The translations under genes were made by a program, and so were the position numbers. 64,000 nucleotides of DNA from Hymenobacter sp. BT730 (GTDB lineage Bacteria > Bacteroidota > Bacteroidia > Cytophagales > Hymenobacteraceae), in the NCBI RefSeq assembly GCF_030542105.1, contig NZ_JAUOFB010000003.1:62001-126000 (forward strand). The letters are read 5' to 3'. A model generated the notes under the pieces. That model made no database searches and was not told the DNA's origin. It saw only the letters and a list, made by a program, of their open reading frames with translations. Below are positions 34,116-42,549 of this stretch, one piece after another. Within the stretch, counting starts at the first letter, position 1; each line of letters begins with the position of its first letter.

Positions 34116-34144
34116 GATTTACGTTTCAGTTGGAAACGTAAATC
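34116..34144 (-). promoter_or_regulatory. Perfect 12-bp inverted repeat at the dehydrogenase start
   Basis: GATTTACGTTTC (34116-34127), AGTTG, GAAACGTAAATC (34133-34144). It lies two bases upstream of the dehydrogenase ATG. It would either bind a dimeric repressor over the initiation region or form a hairpin in the mRNA that blocks ribosome entry. There is no T-run, so it is not a terminator. Confidence 0.6.
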
Positions 34145-34245
34145 AGGCCAGACAAGGGCATATTTCTCCCCTATAGAATTTGGCGGCTCGCTTTTTACTT
34201 CTTTATAAGTGATATTCTGACAGGCGTTTATAGGTTGGTTAGTTC

Positions 34246-35172
34246 CTATTTTCGGTTGTCCTCCCCAGCCAGCATACTCAGGTAGCTGTCGTAGCGGGGC
34301 AAGGCAATGCGGCCTTTCTCCACGGCTTCGCGCACGGCGCAGCCAGGCTCATGCACATGGCGGCAGTTGTGGTAGCGGCACTGGCCGAGCAAGGCACGCA
34401 TCTCCGGGAAAAAGTGCGCCAGCTCGCCCGGCTTCATATCTACCAGCCCCAACTCTTTTATGCCTGGTGTATCAATGAGGTAAGTGCCGGGGCGTACTTC
34501 CAGCATTTCGGCAAACGTGGTGGTGTGTACACCTTTATCAGAAAATTGGCTGATTTCAGCGGTTTTCAGCGCCAGATCCGGGACCAGAGCATTAATGAGC
34601 GTGCTCTTGCCCACGCCGGAGTGACCCGAGAGCAACGTGACCTTACCCTCCAACAATTCCTCAATTTGGGCGACGCCTTCACCCGTGTGCGCTGAGCAGC
34701 GTAAGCCCGGATACCCGGTGCGTTGATACATATTCAGGATTTGCTCCTGATAGTGGGCAAGCTCTTCGTCGTATAAATCGGTCTTATTGAAGATGAGCGT
34801 AACCGGAATGTGGTAGGCCTCGGCCGTCACCAGAAACCGGTCAATAAACCCGAAAGAGGTAGCTGGCGACACCAGCGTTACAACGAGTAGGGCCTGGTCC
34901 AGATTAGCGGCCACAATGTGGGAGTGCTCACTTTTGTGCACCGAGCGCCGGATGATATAGTTTCGCCGGGGCTCAATATGATGAATAACCCCGGCCCCCT
35001 CTGTTTGCTCCTCTACCGTAAAATCTACCTGGTCGCCCACGGCTAGCGGGTTGCTCACTTTCAGTCCCTTATTCTTGAACTTACCCCGCAGACGGCAGCG
35101 GTGCAGCTTACGGGTACCCGCCTCCCGCACTATATACCATGAGCCCGTTGATTTGACGATGGTTCCGGTCAT
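34246..35172 (-). CDS. rsgA: Ribosome small-subunit GTPase A
   Basis: 308 residues. RsgA is a circularly permuted GTPase that checks late 30S assembly. An OB fold (1-70) is followed by G4 NKTD (129-132), G1 GHSGVGKS (183-190), G3 DTPG (234-237), and a C-terminal zinc knuckle C265-x4-C270-x-H272-x5-C278. All are intact. The ATG at 35172 (MTGTIVKSTG) fits family starts; the longer open frame upstream overlaps the waaA end. It lies 62 nt after waaA on the same strand and is probably co-transcribed. Confidence 0.96.
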   Translation of the reverse strand: MTGTIVKSTGSWYIVREAGTRKLHRCRLRGKFKNKGLKVSNPLAVGDQVDFTVEEQTEGAGVIHHIEPRRNYIIRRSVHKSEHSHIVAANLDQALLVVTLVSPATSFGFIDRFLVTAEAYHIPVTLIFNKTDLYDEELAHYQEQILNMYQRTGYPGLRCSAHTGEGVAQIEELLEGKVTLLSGHSGVGKSTLINALVPDLALKTAEISQFSDKGVHTTTFAEMLEVRPGTYLIDTPGIKELGLVDMKPGELAHFFPEMRALLGQCRYHNCRHVHEPGCAVREAVEKGRIALPRYDSYLSMLAGEDNRK

Positions 35173-35234
35173 AGGAGAGTGGATTAGGAATTGGGGAAGG
35201 GACAAGTAAATTGACCGCCAAGGTGGCTGCCGGC

Positions 35235-36494
35235 TTAGGAAGACATTTCTTTTACCCGACTGCTCAGCCAGTTCATGATTTTGCGGGTAGCCCCGCTGTG
35301 GTCGTGCACGTAATCTAGGCTCACGTCCTGCACCTTCAGGCGGCGGTCTTCGCTGTGGAACAGCGGGCCAAATACCTTCAGCAGTTCTTCGGCCGAAGTC
35401 ACCGGAAAAGCACACCCCATAGCTACAAGGTCCTGCGCCTCCTGAAATTTCTGGTACGTGGGCCCAAAGAAGAGTGGCAGGCCAAAAGCGGCTGCTTCCA
35501 GCGTATTATGCAGGCCCTTACCAAAAGCCCCGCCCACATACGCAAAGTGTCCGAACCGGTAAAGCTGGCTTAGCAGCCCCACATTATCCATCAACAGCAC
35601 CCGCGCCTGACCTACGGTTTCCGGCAGGGCCTGGGAATAACGCACTACCCCTCCTGGCAGGGCCTCTTCTACCAGTCGCAGATTGGTTTCACTGATTTCG
35701 TGCGGGGCAACAATAAAGCGTAGGTCCTGTGCATACTGGCGAAACAGGGGCGTGAGCACGGGCATATCTTCCGGCCAGCTGCTGCCAATGATAAACACAG
35801 GCGCCCAATCGTCTACAAAGGCATCTACCAACGGCAGCTGCCGGGGCTGTGCCGAGGCCGTTTGCACCACGGTATCAAAACGGGTGTCGCCGGCTACGCT
35901 GTTTTGGGTGAGACCAATATGGCGCAGCAACTCGACGGAGGCCTCGTTCTGAGTGAATATGTGGGTAAAACGGCTTAGCACCTTGCGGAAGAAACTACCC
36001 CAGGGTTTAAAGAAAATCTGCTCCGGCCGGAAAATAGCTGATACACATATGGTCGGAATCTGGCGCCGCTGCAACTCCGTGAGGAAGTGATACCAGAACT
36101 CATACTTCACAAATACGGCCAACTTGGGATTTACGGCATCCAGAAAAGCGCGGGCATTGTGGGCGGTATCCAGCGGTAGATAGAACACATAAGCCGCGCC
36201 GGGCCAATTTTGGCGCACGGTATAACCGGAGGGTGAAAAGAAAGTCAGAACAATTTTATGGTCCGGATGGCGCGCCGTGTAGGCCTCCATCAGGGGGCGG
36301 CCCTGCTCAAACTCGCCCAAGGAAGCACAATGAAACCACACCAGCGGTGCTGTCTCCTGCCGTAAGGCTTCCTGAATGCGGGACAACAACCCACGCCGAC
36401 CCTCCACCCACTGCGCTGCCTTAGGCACAAACGGAGCTACCAGCTTCAGCAGCAGCGCGTAGAGGTACAGAGCAATAGAATACAGAAAGCGCAA
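35235..36494 (-). CDS. waaA: 3-deoxy-D-manno-octulosonic acid transferase
   Basis: 419 residues. WaaA/KdtA adds KDO to lipid A precursors at the inner membrane, essential for LPS core. An N-terminal membrane helix (1-20) is followed by a GT-B fold of family GT30. HCASLGEFEQGRP has the putative general base Glu61. Later blocks include FVKYEFWYHFLTEL, IIGSSWPED, YVGGAFGKGLHNTLEAAAFGLP and GPTYQKFQEA, all hallmark positions. An exact -7 box lies at 36565-36572. Shows the organism makes KDO-bearing LPS. Confidence 0.96.
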   Translation of the reverse strand: MRFLYSIALYLYALLLKLVAPFVPKAAQWVEGRRGLLSRIQEALRQETAPLVWFHCASLGEFEQGRPLMEAYTARHPDHKIVLTFFSPSGYTVRQNWPGAAYVFYLPLDTAHNARAFLDAVNPKLAVFVKYEFWYHFLTELQRRQIPTICVSAIFRPEQIFFKPWGSFFRKVLSRFTHIFTQNEASVELLRHIGLTQNSVAGDTRFDTVVQTASAQPRQLPLVDAFVDDWAPVFIIGSSWPEDMPVLTPLFRQYAQDLRFIVAPHEISETNLRLVEEALPGGVVRYSQALPETVGQARVLLMDNVGLLSQLYRFGHFAYVGGAFGKGLHNTLEAAAFGLPLFFGPTYQKFQEAQDLVAMGCAFPVTSAEELLKVFGPLFHSEDRRLKVQDVSLDYVHDHSGATRKIMNWLSSRVKEMSS

Positions 36495-36564
36495 AATGCG
36501 GGACTTGGGGGATACTGCGTAAGTAAGGAGCAGGGTTTTCGGTTTACAAAAACCTTCAGGCCTG

Positions 36565-36572
36565 CAAAAGTA
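36565..36572 (-). promoter_or_regulatory. -7 promoter box for waaA-rsgA
   Basis: The minus strand reads TACTTTTG, an exact TAnnTTTG box, about 71 nt before the waaA ATG. Confidence 0.55.
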
Positions 36573-36594
36573 GGCGTTTCCAACCCCGGAAACG

Positions 36595-36625
36595 AAAAAG
36601 CCCCCACCAATTGGTGGGGGCTTTT
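36595..36625 (-). terminator. Terminator after the peroxiredoxin gene
   Basis: AAAAGCCCCCACCAATT and AATTGGTGGGGGCTTTT form a palindromic stem with a T-run on the minus strand. It lies 47 nt past the peroxiredoxin stop and just upstream of the waaA promoter, insulating the two units. Confidence 0.9.
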
Positions 36626-36671
36626 GCTAAAGCTTTAGCTTAGGAGCGTTTGCTCCAGGCCGCTGCTGCTA

Positions 36672-37310
36672 CTAATGAGCAGCCTGCTTGCCGAGGTAGC
36701 TGGCAACACCCTCGCGGGTAGCTTCCATAGCCTCTTTGCCTTCTTCCCAGTTAGCGGGGCACACTTCGCCTTTTTTCTCGAAGTACTGCAGAGCGTCAAC
36801 CATACGCATGGCTTCATCAATGCTGCGGCCCAGCGGGCCGTCGTTCACCACTTGGTGGCGCACAATGCCATCCTTATCAATCAGGAACAGGCCACGGTAG
36901 GCCAGGGGCGAGCCTACGAAGGTCATTTCGCCAGCTTCCGTGTAGTCGTAATGACCACCCAGCACGTCGTAGTTAGCCGCAATAGTCTTAGAGGCATCCG
37001 CTACCAGCGGGTACGTTACACCAGAAATACCGCCATTGTCGCGGGGAGTCTGCAGCCAGGCAAAGTGCGAGAAGTGCGTATCGGTAGAGCAGCCGATAAT
37101 AGCTACGCCTTTTGCTTCGAAATCGGCCAGACGATCCTGGAAAGCAATGATTTCAGTGGGGCAAACGAAAGTAAAGTCAGCGGGGTAGAAGTAGAAAATA
37201 ACGTGCTTCTTGCCCAGGTAACGGTCCAGGGAGAAATCTTCTTCAAATTCGCCGTCAATAACGGCGGTAGCTTTAAACGAAGGAGCGCGCTTGCCAACAA
37301 GAACTGCCAT
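36672..37310 (-). CDS. 2-Cys peroxiredoxin (AhpC/TSA)
   Basis: 212 residues, cytoplasmic. Reduces H2O2 and organic peroxides. The peroxidatic Cys50 sits in ADFTFVCPTE; the resolving cysteine (about 184) is in GEVCPANW, as in typical 2-Cys enzymes, with the C-terminal YLGK tail. It starts 62 nt after the Fur/PerR-like gene stop in the same direction; the pair forms a probable peroxide-response operon. GGAAT-TACTC-ATTCC around the Fur stop codon is a weak inverted repeat of uncertain meaning. Confidence 0.95.
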   Translation of the reverse strand: MAVLVGKRAPSFKATAVIDGEFEEDFSLDRYLGKKHVIFYFYPADFTFVCPTEIIAFQDRLADFEAKGVAIIGCSTDTHFSHFAWLQTPRDNGGISGVTYPLVADASKTIAANYDVLGGHYDYTEAGEMTFVGSPLAYRGLFLIDKDGIVRHQVVNDGPLGRSIDEAMRMVDALQYFEKKGEVCPANWEEGKEAMEATREGVASYLGKQAAH

Positions 37311-37372
37311 AGGTATGCTTCAATTATTTGGAATGAAAAAAGAAAGTCAAAACAGGAAAGTAGGAGCGGGAA

Positions 37373-37849
37373 TTACTCATTCCGCTGAGCATCCCGGCGG
37401 GAGCCGGTAATGTGCAGGGAGAAGGAGGTAGGCTGAAAATTCCGGAGCCCGCGGGTAGCGAAGAAGTCCCGAATAAGAGCATCCAGCTGCGGGTCACAGT
37501 AATCAATGATTTCCTGCGTATCGGTGCAAAACAGGTGATGATGCTCGGAGCAGTCGGCATCGTAGCGGCGGGACGCGCCTTCCGCCACGGCCACACGCTT
37601 GGTCAGGCCGGCAGCCACAAAGCTGTCCAGCGCCTTATATACCGTACCCAGGGAAATGGAGGAGGAAGCCCCAAGAACAGCGCGGTGCACCTGCTCGGCG
37701 GTAGGGTGGCCGCTGAGCTGCGTCAGGCTTTCGAGAATGAGAATACGCTGCTGCGTGGCACGCAGGCCAGCCTGAACCAACAACTCACGCAGGCGCGACC
37801 GGGTGGGTGGGGTAAAGGGCAGGTGCGTATTGTCAGTTGAGTGGCTCAC
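37373..37849 (-). CDS. Fur-family regulator, PerR-like
   Basis: 158 residues. Winged helix (about 20-90) with SISLGTVYKALDSFVAAGL, the Fur recognition helix; then the metal region HHHLFC (103-108). Classical Fur/PerR proteins then have a CxxC structural-zinc motif starting at that Cys, but here it reads CTDTQ, and only a lone Cys118 follows, so the structural Zn site is altered or absent. Its operon partner, a peroxiredoxin, suggests peroxide sensing. An inverted repeat over the predicted transcription start (37854-37868) suggests autoregulation. Confidence 0.92.
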   Translation of the reverse strand: MSHSTDNTHLPFTPPTRSRLRELLVQAGLRATQQRILILESLTQLSGHPTAEQVHRAVLGASSSISLGTVYKALDSFVAAGLTKRVAVAEGASRRYDADCSEHHHLFCTDTQEIIDYCDPQLDALIRDFFATRGLRNFQPTSFSLHITGSRRDAQRNE

Positions 37850-37853
37850 CAGA

Positions 37854-37868
37854 TAAGAATGATTCTCC
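37854..37868 (-). promoter_or_regulatory. Fur/PerR-type operator
   Basis: TAAGAAT-G-ATTCTCC, a 7-1-7 dyad with a perfect AGAAT-N-ATTCT core, the geometry of Fur and PerR boxes. It lies between the -7 box (37870-37877) and the ATG (37849), covering the predicted transcription start. Confidence 0.6.
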
Positions 37869-37869
37869 G

Positions 37870-37877
37870 CAAAGGTA
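37870..37877 (-). promoter_or_regulatory. -7 promoter box of the fur-like/peroxiredoxin operon
   Basis: The minus strand reads TACCTTTG (exact TAnnTTTG), one base upstream of the operator and 20 nt before the ATG. Confidence 0.65.
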
Positions 37878-37915
37878 AGTCTATAAGCAACTCACCAGCA
37901 AAATTGTTTCCTTCC

Positions 37916-37980
37916 AAAAAGGAATAGGCAGAAGAAATCATCGGAAGTAGCTGCCTTCCAGAAGATTTTCTCTGCCTATT
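37916..37980 (-). terminator. Complex terminator after enoyl-CoA hydratase gene
   Basis: AATAGGCAGA (37923-37932) pairs with TCTGCCTATT (37971-37980); inside it GAAATC/GATTTTC and a GGAAG-CTTCC hairpin add further pairing. On the minus strand a T5 run (complement of 37916-37920) follows. Located 20 nt past the stop at 38000. Confidence 0.65.
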
Positions 37981-37999
37981 GGGAGGCCAATGACTAAGC

Positions 38000-38773
38000 T
38001 TAGCGACCTTTAAAGTCGGGTTTTCGCTTCTCTACGAAAGCGGCCATACCTTCTTTTTGATCCTCGGAGGCAAACGTCATGTAGAAGTTTTTGCGCTCGA
38101 AGTGCAGGCCTTCATCCAGGTGCGTTTCAAAGGCCCGGTTTACCGATTCCTTAGCCAGGCGCGCCGCAACGGGCGACATTTCCGCAATGCTGGCTGCCAG
38201 CCGGAAGGCTTCTTCCAGGTACTGGCCCACGGGCACTACACGGTTTACCAGCCCATGCTTCTCCGCTTCCTGCGCCGATATAGGTTTGCCGGTAAGAACC
38301 ATTTCCATAGCCCGCGCTTTGCCCAGGGCGCGGGTCAGCCGCTGGGTGCCGCCGGCGCCTGGCATGGTACCAATGCGGATTTCCGGCTGACCAAATTGTG
38401 CCGTTTCTGAAGCCACAATCATGTCACAGGTCATGGCCAGCTCGCAGCCCCCACCCAGTGCAAACCCGGATACAGCGGCAATCAAGGGTTTGTGCGTTTT
38501 CCGAATCTGGTCCCAGGTGCTGAACTGGTCAATGGTCAGCATATCAATAGCCGTACGGCCAGCCATCTGCTTAATATCAGCGCCAGCGGCAAAGGCCCGC
38601 TCATTGCCCGTGAGCACAATGACGCGCACGGCATCATTGGCGCACAGATCTTTCAGGGCAGCCGCCACTTCCTGCATTAGCTGGAGATTTAAGGCATTCA
38701 GCTCCTTGGGGCGGTTTAGCTGAATAAGGGCTACCTGTGGCCGCGCATCAGGCGTTACAGTTATAAATTCCAT
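38000..38773 (-). CDS. Enoyl-CoA hydratase
   Basis: 257 residues, crotonase fold. Hydrates 2-trans-enoyl-CoA in fatty-acid or amino-acid degradation. Oxyanion-hole blocks FAAGADIKQM and GFALGGGCELA are present, with both catalytic glutamates: Glu in GGGCELA (about 111) and in PEIRIGTMPGAGGTQRL (about 131). C-terminal EGMAAFVEKRKPDFKGR is the standard family end. The position downstream of GNAT and aspartate kinase genes on the same strand suggests a loose operon (gap 42 nt) of unrelated functions. Confidence 0.94.
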   Translation of the reverse strand: MEFITVTPDARPQVALIQLNRPKELNALNLQLMQEVAAALKDLCANDAVRVIVLTGNERAFAAGADIKQMAGRTAIDMLTIDQFSTWDQIRKTHKPLIAAVSGFALGGGCELAMTCDMIVASETAQFGQPEIRIGTMPGAGGTQRLTRALGKARAMEMVLTGKPISAQEAEKHGLVNRVVPVGQYLEEAFRLAASIAEMSPVAARLAKESVNRAFETHLDEGLHFERKNFYMTFASEDQKEGMAAFVEKRKPDFKGR

Positions 38774-38815
38774 AGGAGAGTGGGACTTGAAAATCGGGGA
38801 GAGAAAAAAGTAGGG

Positions 38816-39346
38816 TTATGCAGAATATTCAGACCTCAACAAGCGCCATTGCCACACTAAACCATCCTCAGGGTCTTCCAGTGCTTGTTGAAAAGTGAAG
38901 CCTGTTTTAGCCAGCACCTGTGTGGAGTAATTTCCGGCGGGGAGGGTGTGGGCAAGCACCTGCGAAACTTCCGGGTGAGCAAAGGCAAACCGGAGCATGC
39001 CCCAAGTGGCTTCGGTGGCATAACCCTGATGGCGAAAATGCGGCGCTATGCTGTAGCCTAGCTCTACTGTGCCTTGGTTGGGGGCACCTTTAAAGCCACC
39101 CACGCCCAACAGGTGTTGGGATTCGGGGTGGATAAAAAAATACAGCCACCACTCTGCTGCTTCCGGGTGCTCTTCCAAAAACTGCGCAGCCATGGGCACT
39201 ACCTCCCAAACCAAATCTTGCTGCAGCCATTCCAAGCTGGGTGCTACGTGCAGCATCCTGGCTAAGGCGGGCAGGTCCGGCCGTAACATGGCCGCAAAAT
39301 GCTCGGGTTGGCAGGGAAGCAGTTGCAGGCGAGAGGTGGTAATCAT
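38816..39346 (-). CDS. GNAT acetyltransferase (RimJ/RimL-like)
   Basis: 176 residues. It starts MITTSRLQLLPCQPEHF, the usual opening of Acetyltransf_3 proteins, with the acetyl-CoA-binding region YSIAPHFRHQGYATEATWGML (about 98-118) that contains the R-x-x-G-x-A pyrophosphate loop (RHQGYA). Closest in layout to ribosomal-protein or small-molecule N-acetyltransferases; substrate unknown. It starts 12 nt after the aspartate kinase stop, so it is co-transcribed. Confidence 0.9.
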   Translation of the reverse strand: MITTSRLQLLPCQPEHFAAMLRPDLPALARMLHVAPSLEWLQQDLVWEVVPMAAQFLEEHPEAAEWWLYFFIHPESQHLLGVGGFKGAPNQGTVELGYSIAPHFRHQGYATEATWGMLRFAFAHPEVSQVLAHTLPAGNYSTQVLAKTGFTFQQALEDPEDGLVWQWRLLRSEYSA

Positions 39347-39358
39347 AGCCGTGGCCGC

Positions 39359-40669
39359 TTATTTCACTGCTTCATGGAGGGTGCCCCGGCACACAAACTG
39401 GAAGGTTTGGCGGGTACGTTGCTCCAGCAGCAGCTCACGGCCTTCCGTAAGCTGTTGAATGCTGGAGGCGTCATAGTTCTTAATAGTATACAGCTCAAGC
39501 CCCGTGTTATAATGAATAGTGAACTGCTCATAGAGCATATCCAGCAACTGCTCCAGGCGGTAGGCCGAGAAATCAGTGCACACGGAGAAGCTGATGGCAG
39601 AATTCTGCATCAGATGGATTTTCAGCCGCACCTGAGCCAGAGCGCCAAAAATGACTTCCAGGTTTTCCTCGGAAATAAATGTGAGGTCCTTTGACTCAAA
39701 AGAAACCAGGCACTGCCCGGTTTTGCGGATGAATGCGGGCAGCAGGGACTCATGTCGGCAGTCGTGGATTTTGGTGCCCTCCGCCGATGGATCCAGAAAT
39801 GACTTTACATACAGCGGAATGCGCCGCACGGCCAGTGGCTTAATGGTTTTAGGGTGAATCACCGACGCCCCGTAGTAGGCCATTTCAATGGTTTCCTGAT
39901 AGCTGATTTCCGGAAAACGAATGGTGTTGGTGAAAATCTTGGGGTCGGCATTCAGTAGCCCCGCTACGTCTTTCCAGATGGTAACGGACTCCGCATGCAG
40001 GCAATGCGCGAATATGGCGGCGGAAAAGTCGGAGCCTTCGCGGCCCAGCGTAGTGGTCTGGCCACTGGCCGTGCCCCCCAGAAAGCCCTGGGTAACTACG
40101 GGCCCGTGCAGCAGCAAATCAGGTACCACCGCACGAATGTTACGCTCGGTGGTGGGCCAGTCCAGGCGTCCTTCGCGCCACATATAGTCTGTGCGCACCA
40201 GGGGGCGGCAATCCAGCCACTCCGCTTCCAGGGCTCGCGCTACAATAAGGGTTGCCAGCAACTCACCGTAGCTTACTATCTGGTCATACTGTCGGTCATA
40301 GTCCCCGCGCACCAGGGTGGCTAAATGGCCACTAAGCTGTTCCATCAGCCCAGGTAGGGTAACGGTGCCAGGCACTGTAGCGGCTTCGGCTTCCTGCTTC
40401 TGCCAAGTAACGCCAAACAGGTCATTGGCCACGGCAAAGTGAAAGTCGCGCATGGCCTGTAACTGCGGCTGATATTCCAGCGCAGAGTGGGCCCGATGAA
40501 AGATATCCTCCAGTGCATTGGTGGTTTTGTCCATGGCTGATACTACAATCAGCAAATGACCTTCTGAACCAAACCGGCGCACAATTTCCACCAGATTGCG
40601 AATGGCGGCGGCGTTGCGCACGGAGGCACCCCCAAACTTATAAACCTTAAGCGCGTGCTGTTCCTGCAT
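39359..40669 (-). CDS. Aspartate kinase (monofunctional)
   Basis: 436 residues. Phosphorylates aspartate, the entry to Lys, Thr, Met and diaminopimelate synthesis. The start [12 protein letters not shown] (8-19) is the signature; then [12 protein letters not shown], the active-site loop [13 protein letters not shown], and [14 protein letters not shown] with the catalytic Asp. Two ACT-like modules follow (about 290-436), likely for feedback control, though reduced in size. The ATG at 40669 was chosen over a 70-codon upstream extension because a -7 box (40739-40746) falls within that extension and this start matches the family. Divergent from fbp. Confidence 0.93.
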   Translation of the reverse strand: MQEQHALKVYKFGGASVRNAAAIRNLVEIVRRFGSEGHLLIVVSAMDKTTNALEDIFHRAHSALEYQPQLQAMRDFHFAVANDLFGVTWQKQEAEAATVPGTVTLPGLMEQLSGHLATLVRGDYDRQYDQIVSYGELLATLIVARALEAEWLDCRPLVRTDYMWREGRLDWPTTERNIRAVVPDLLLHGPVVTQGFLGGTASGQTTTLGREGSDFSAAIFAHCLHAESVTIWKDVAGLLNADPKIFTNTIRFPEISYQETIEMAYYGASVIHPKTIKPLAVRRIPLYVKSFLDPSAEGTKIHDCRHESLLPAFIRKTGQCLVSFESKDLTFISEENLEVIFGALAQVRLKIHLMQNSAISFSVCTDFSAYRLEQLLDMLYEQFTIHYNTGLELYTIKNYDASSIQQLTEGRELLLEQRTRQTFQFVCRGTLHEAVK

Positions 40670-40738
40670 ATACAATGATATAAAAGATGACGGCTCTGCT
40701 GCCATGGCAAAATGGAGGGAAGCGCCAACTGAGGAGCT

Positions 40739-40746
40739 CAAAAGTA
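40739..40746 (-). promoter_or_regulatory. -7 promoter box for aspartate kinase
   Basis: The minus strand reads TACTTTTG (exact TAnnTTTG), 69 nt before the ATG and 31 bp from the opposing fbp box. Confidence 0.55.
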
Positions 40747-40777
40747 GGCAGTGCCCGCCAGATGTGGCGAAAAACGA

Positions 40778-40785
40778 TAAATTTG
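40778..40785 (+). promoter_or_regulatory. -7 promoter box for fbp
   Basis: TAAATTTG (exact TAnnTTTG), 32 nt before the fbp ATG at 40818; supports that start over an earlier in-frame ATG at 40704. No clear -33 element. Confidence 0.55.
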
Positions 40786-40817
40786 TCGACCCAAATACCC
40801 CACCCACTTCCCACCCA

Positions 40818-41843
40818 ATGGACCATAACAAACTCGCGCTACCCGTCGGTACTACCCTGGACCGTTTTATCATGCGCAAACAGGAAGACTTTCCCTACGC
40901 CACGGGGGAGCTTTCGCAGCTGTTGCGCGATATTGCTCTGGCGGCCAAAATCGTGAACCGAGAAATTAACCGCTCTGGCCTAATCGATATTGCCGGCGCT
41001 TATGGCAACCGCAATGTGCAGGGAGAGGATCAACAGAAGCTGGATGTCATTGCCAATATTCGCTTCATCCGGGCCTTGCGCAATGGGGGCGAGGTATGCA
41101 CTATCATCTCCGAGGAAGACGACGAGAAGATCCAGACTGGCAACGTGCAAGGCAAATATGTAGTTGCCATTGACCCCTTGGACGGCTCTTCCAACATTGA
41201 CGTGAACGTCAGCATTGGTACTATTTTCAGCATCTACCGGCGCGTATCGCCTACCGGCACTGAAGGCACCGACCAGGACTGCCTGCAGGCCGGTACCCAC
41301 CAGGTAGCGGCGGGCTATGTAATTTATGGCTCCAGCACCATGCTGGTGTATACTACCGGCAATGGAGTGAATGGCTTCACCTATGAGCCTTCTCTGGGTG
41401 AGTTCTTCCTCTCGCACCCGCACATTATCTCGCCCAAAACCGGCTCGGTGTACTCTATTAATGAGGGTAGCTCCGAGGATTTTCCGGAAGGCGTAAAAGC
41501 CTTTGTGGCCCACTGCAAAGAGCAGCACTTCTCAGCTCGCTACATTGGCTCTTTGGTAGCCGATTTCCACCGGAACTTGCTAAAAGGTGGTATTTATATG
41601 TATCCTGCTACTCGCAAAGTGAAGAACGGTAAGCTGCGTCTGGCTTATGAGTGTAACCCGCTGGCATTTATTGTAGAGCAGGCCGGTGGCAAAGCCAGCA
41701 ATGGCACTATGCGCACCATGGAAATTCAGCCAGTAGGCATGCATGACCGTTGCCCGCTGTTCATTGGCTCTACCGAACTGGTAGAAAAGGCCGAAGAGTT
41801 CATGGCCCAATATGCCAACGCCGATACCGAGGCAGTTAATTAG
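40818..41843 (+). CDS. fbp: Fructose-1,6-bisphosphatase class 1
   Basis: 341 residues. Hydrolyses fructose-1,6-bisphosphate to fructose-6-phosphate, the gluconeogenic step. The metal-binding loop [18 protein letters not shown] (about 117-134) and SEEDDE upstream of it carry the catalytic acids; [20 protein letters not shown] near 280 is the substrate-site block. Length is normal for class 1 enzymes. Single gene with its own promoter and strong terminator; divergent from aspartate kinase. Confidence 0.97.
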   Translation: MDHNKLALPVGTTLDRFIMRKQEDFPYATGELSQLLRDIALAAKIVNREINRSGLIDIAGAYGNRNVQGEDQQKLDVIANIRFIRALRNGGEVCTIISEEDDEKIQTGNVQGKYVVAIDPLDGSSNIDVNVSIGTIFSIYRRVSPTGTEGTDQDCLQAGTHQVAAGYVIYGSSTMLVYTTGNGVNGFTYEPSLGEFFLSHPHIISPKTGSVYSINEGSSEDFPEGVKAFVAHCKEQHFSARYIGSLVADFHRNLLKGGIYMYPATRKVKNGKLRLAYECNPLAFIVEQAGGKASNGTMRTMEIQPVGMHDRCPLFIGSTELVEKAEEFMAQYANADTEAVN

Positions 41844-41861
41844 AAAACCCGGAATGTTAGA

Positions 41862-41901
41862 AATAAGAAGGCCGCCCAGCATACTGGGCGGCCTTCTTAT
41901 T
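41862..41901. terminator. Bidirectional terminator after fbp
   Basis: AATAAGAAGGCCGCCCAG (41862-41879) and CTGGGCGGCCTTCTTATT (41884-41901) form a perfect 18-bp stem with a CATA loop. It also ends the convergent DUF5606 operon (stop 41921). Confidence 0.92.
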
Positions 41902-41920
41902 GGTGGGTATCTAAGAAAGT

Positions 41921-42523
41921 CTATTCTGCCTTCTTTTTGCCGCGTCCTTTGGCAGGTGCTTCTGTAGCTGCTTCTGGATTGGCGGGCTCGTCAGTTTCGG
42001 TGGCCGAAGAAATGGCACCGGCAGTGCTCAGGGTTTCCTGCTCGGTGGCGTTTTCAGCTTTGGCGCTGGTTTTTTTCTCAGCTTTCTCGGCCACTTCTCC
42101 AGCAGGAACTTCTTCCGCTGATTCTTCTGCCGCATATGGCAGCGCCGTGCTTACCAAGCGGTACCAGCTAACCAGCTTTTTAATGTCTGACATGTATACA
42201 CGCTCCCGGTCATAATCGGGAATGATGGTTTCCATGAATTGTGTCAGTTCGCGGTCATCCGACTTGTTAGTAAGGGAAAATCCGCTTCCGTAGTGTTGCT
42301 GAATCCGGTCGAATACCTCCGTTAGGGGCACCGTCTGGTCCAGATCTTCTGTGTAGATGGAAATTTCATGGAGCAGGGATACTTTGTTGCGGGCTGAAGC
42401 CACGGAACGGGTAGCACGCTCATCCAGGGTTTCCACAATAACACCGGCACGGGTGGGCCGCACCAGGCGGTAGAGGCCTGGCATGCCGCTAATAGCAGCA
42501 ATTTCCTTCAGGTCGTAGGGCAT
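41921..42523 (-). CDS. DUF5606 family protein
   Basis: 200 residues. The conserved part (1-130) starts MPYDLKEIAAISGMPGLYRLV and includes GVIVETLDERATRSVAS and TDDREL-like segments, recognisable as the Bacteroidota DUF5606 family (function unknown). The last 70 residues are Glu/Ala/Lys/Thr-rich and disordered, ending KGRGKKKAE. The ATG at 42523 fits the family; the frame is open eight codons upstream. It follows the TonB-C gene by 26 nt. Confidence 0.85.
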   Translation of the reverse strand: MPYDLKEIAAISGMPGLYRLVRPTRAGVIVETLDERATRSVASARNKVSLLHEISIYTEDLDQTVPLTEVFDRIQQHYGSGFSLTNKSDDRELTQFMETIIPDYDRERVYMSDIKKLVSWYRLVSTALPYAAEESAEEVPAGEVAEKAEKKTSAKAENATEQETLSTAGAISSATETDEPANPEAATEAPAKGRGKKKAE

Positions 42524-42549
42524 AAAAAAGCAGTTAGTATGGGGCAAAG

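Noticed and set aside
36672..37388. Plus-strand frame of 237 codons over the peroxiredoxin gene
   Set aside because: Exact antisense of a gene with intact FVCPTE and EVCPANW motifs; no domain of its own.
40670..40879. 70-residue N-terminal extension of aspartate kinase
   Set aside because: It overlaps the divergent promoters; the [10 protein letters not shown] motif belongs within about ten residues of the start.
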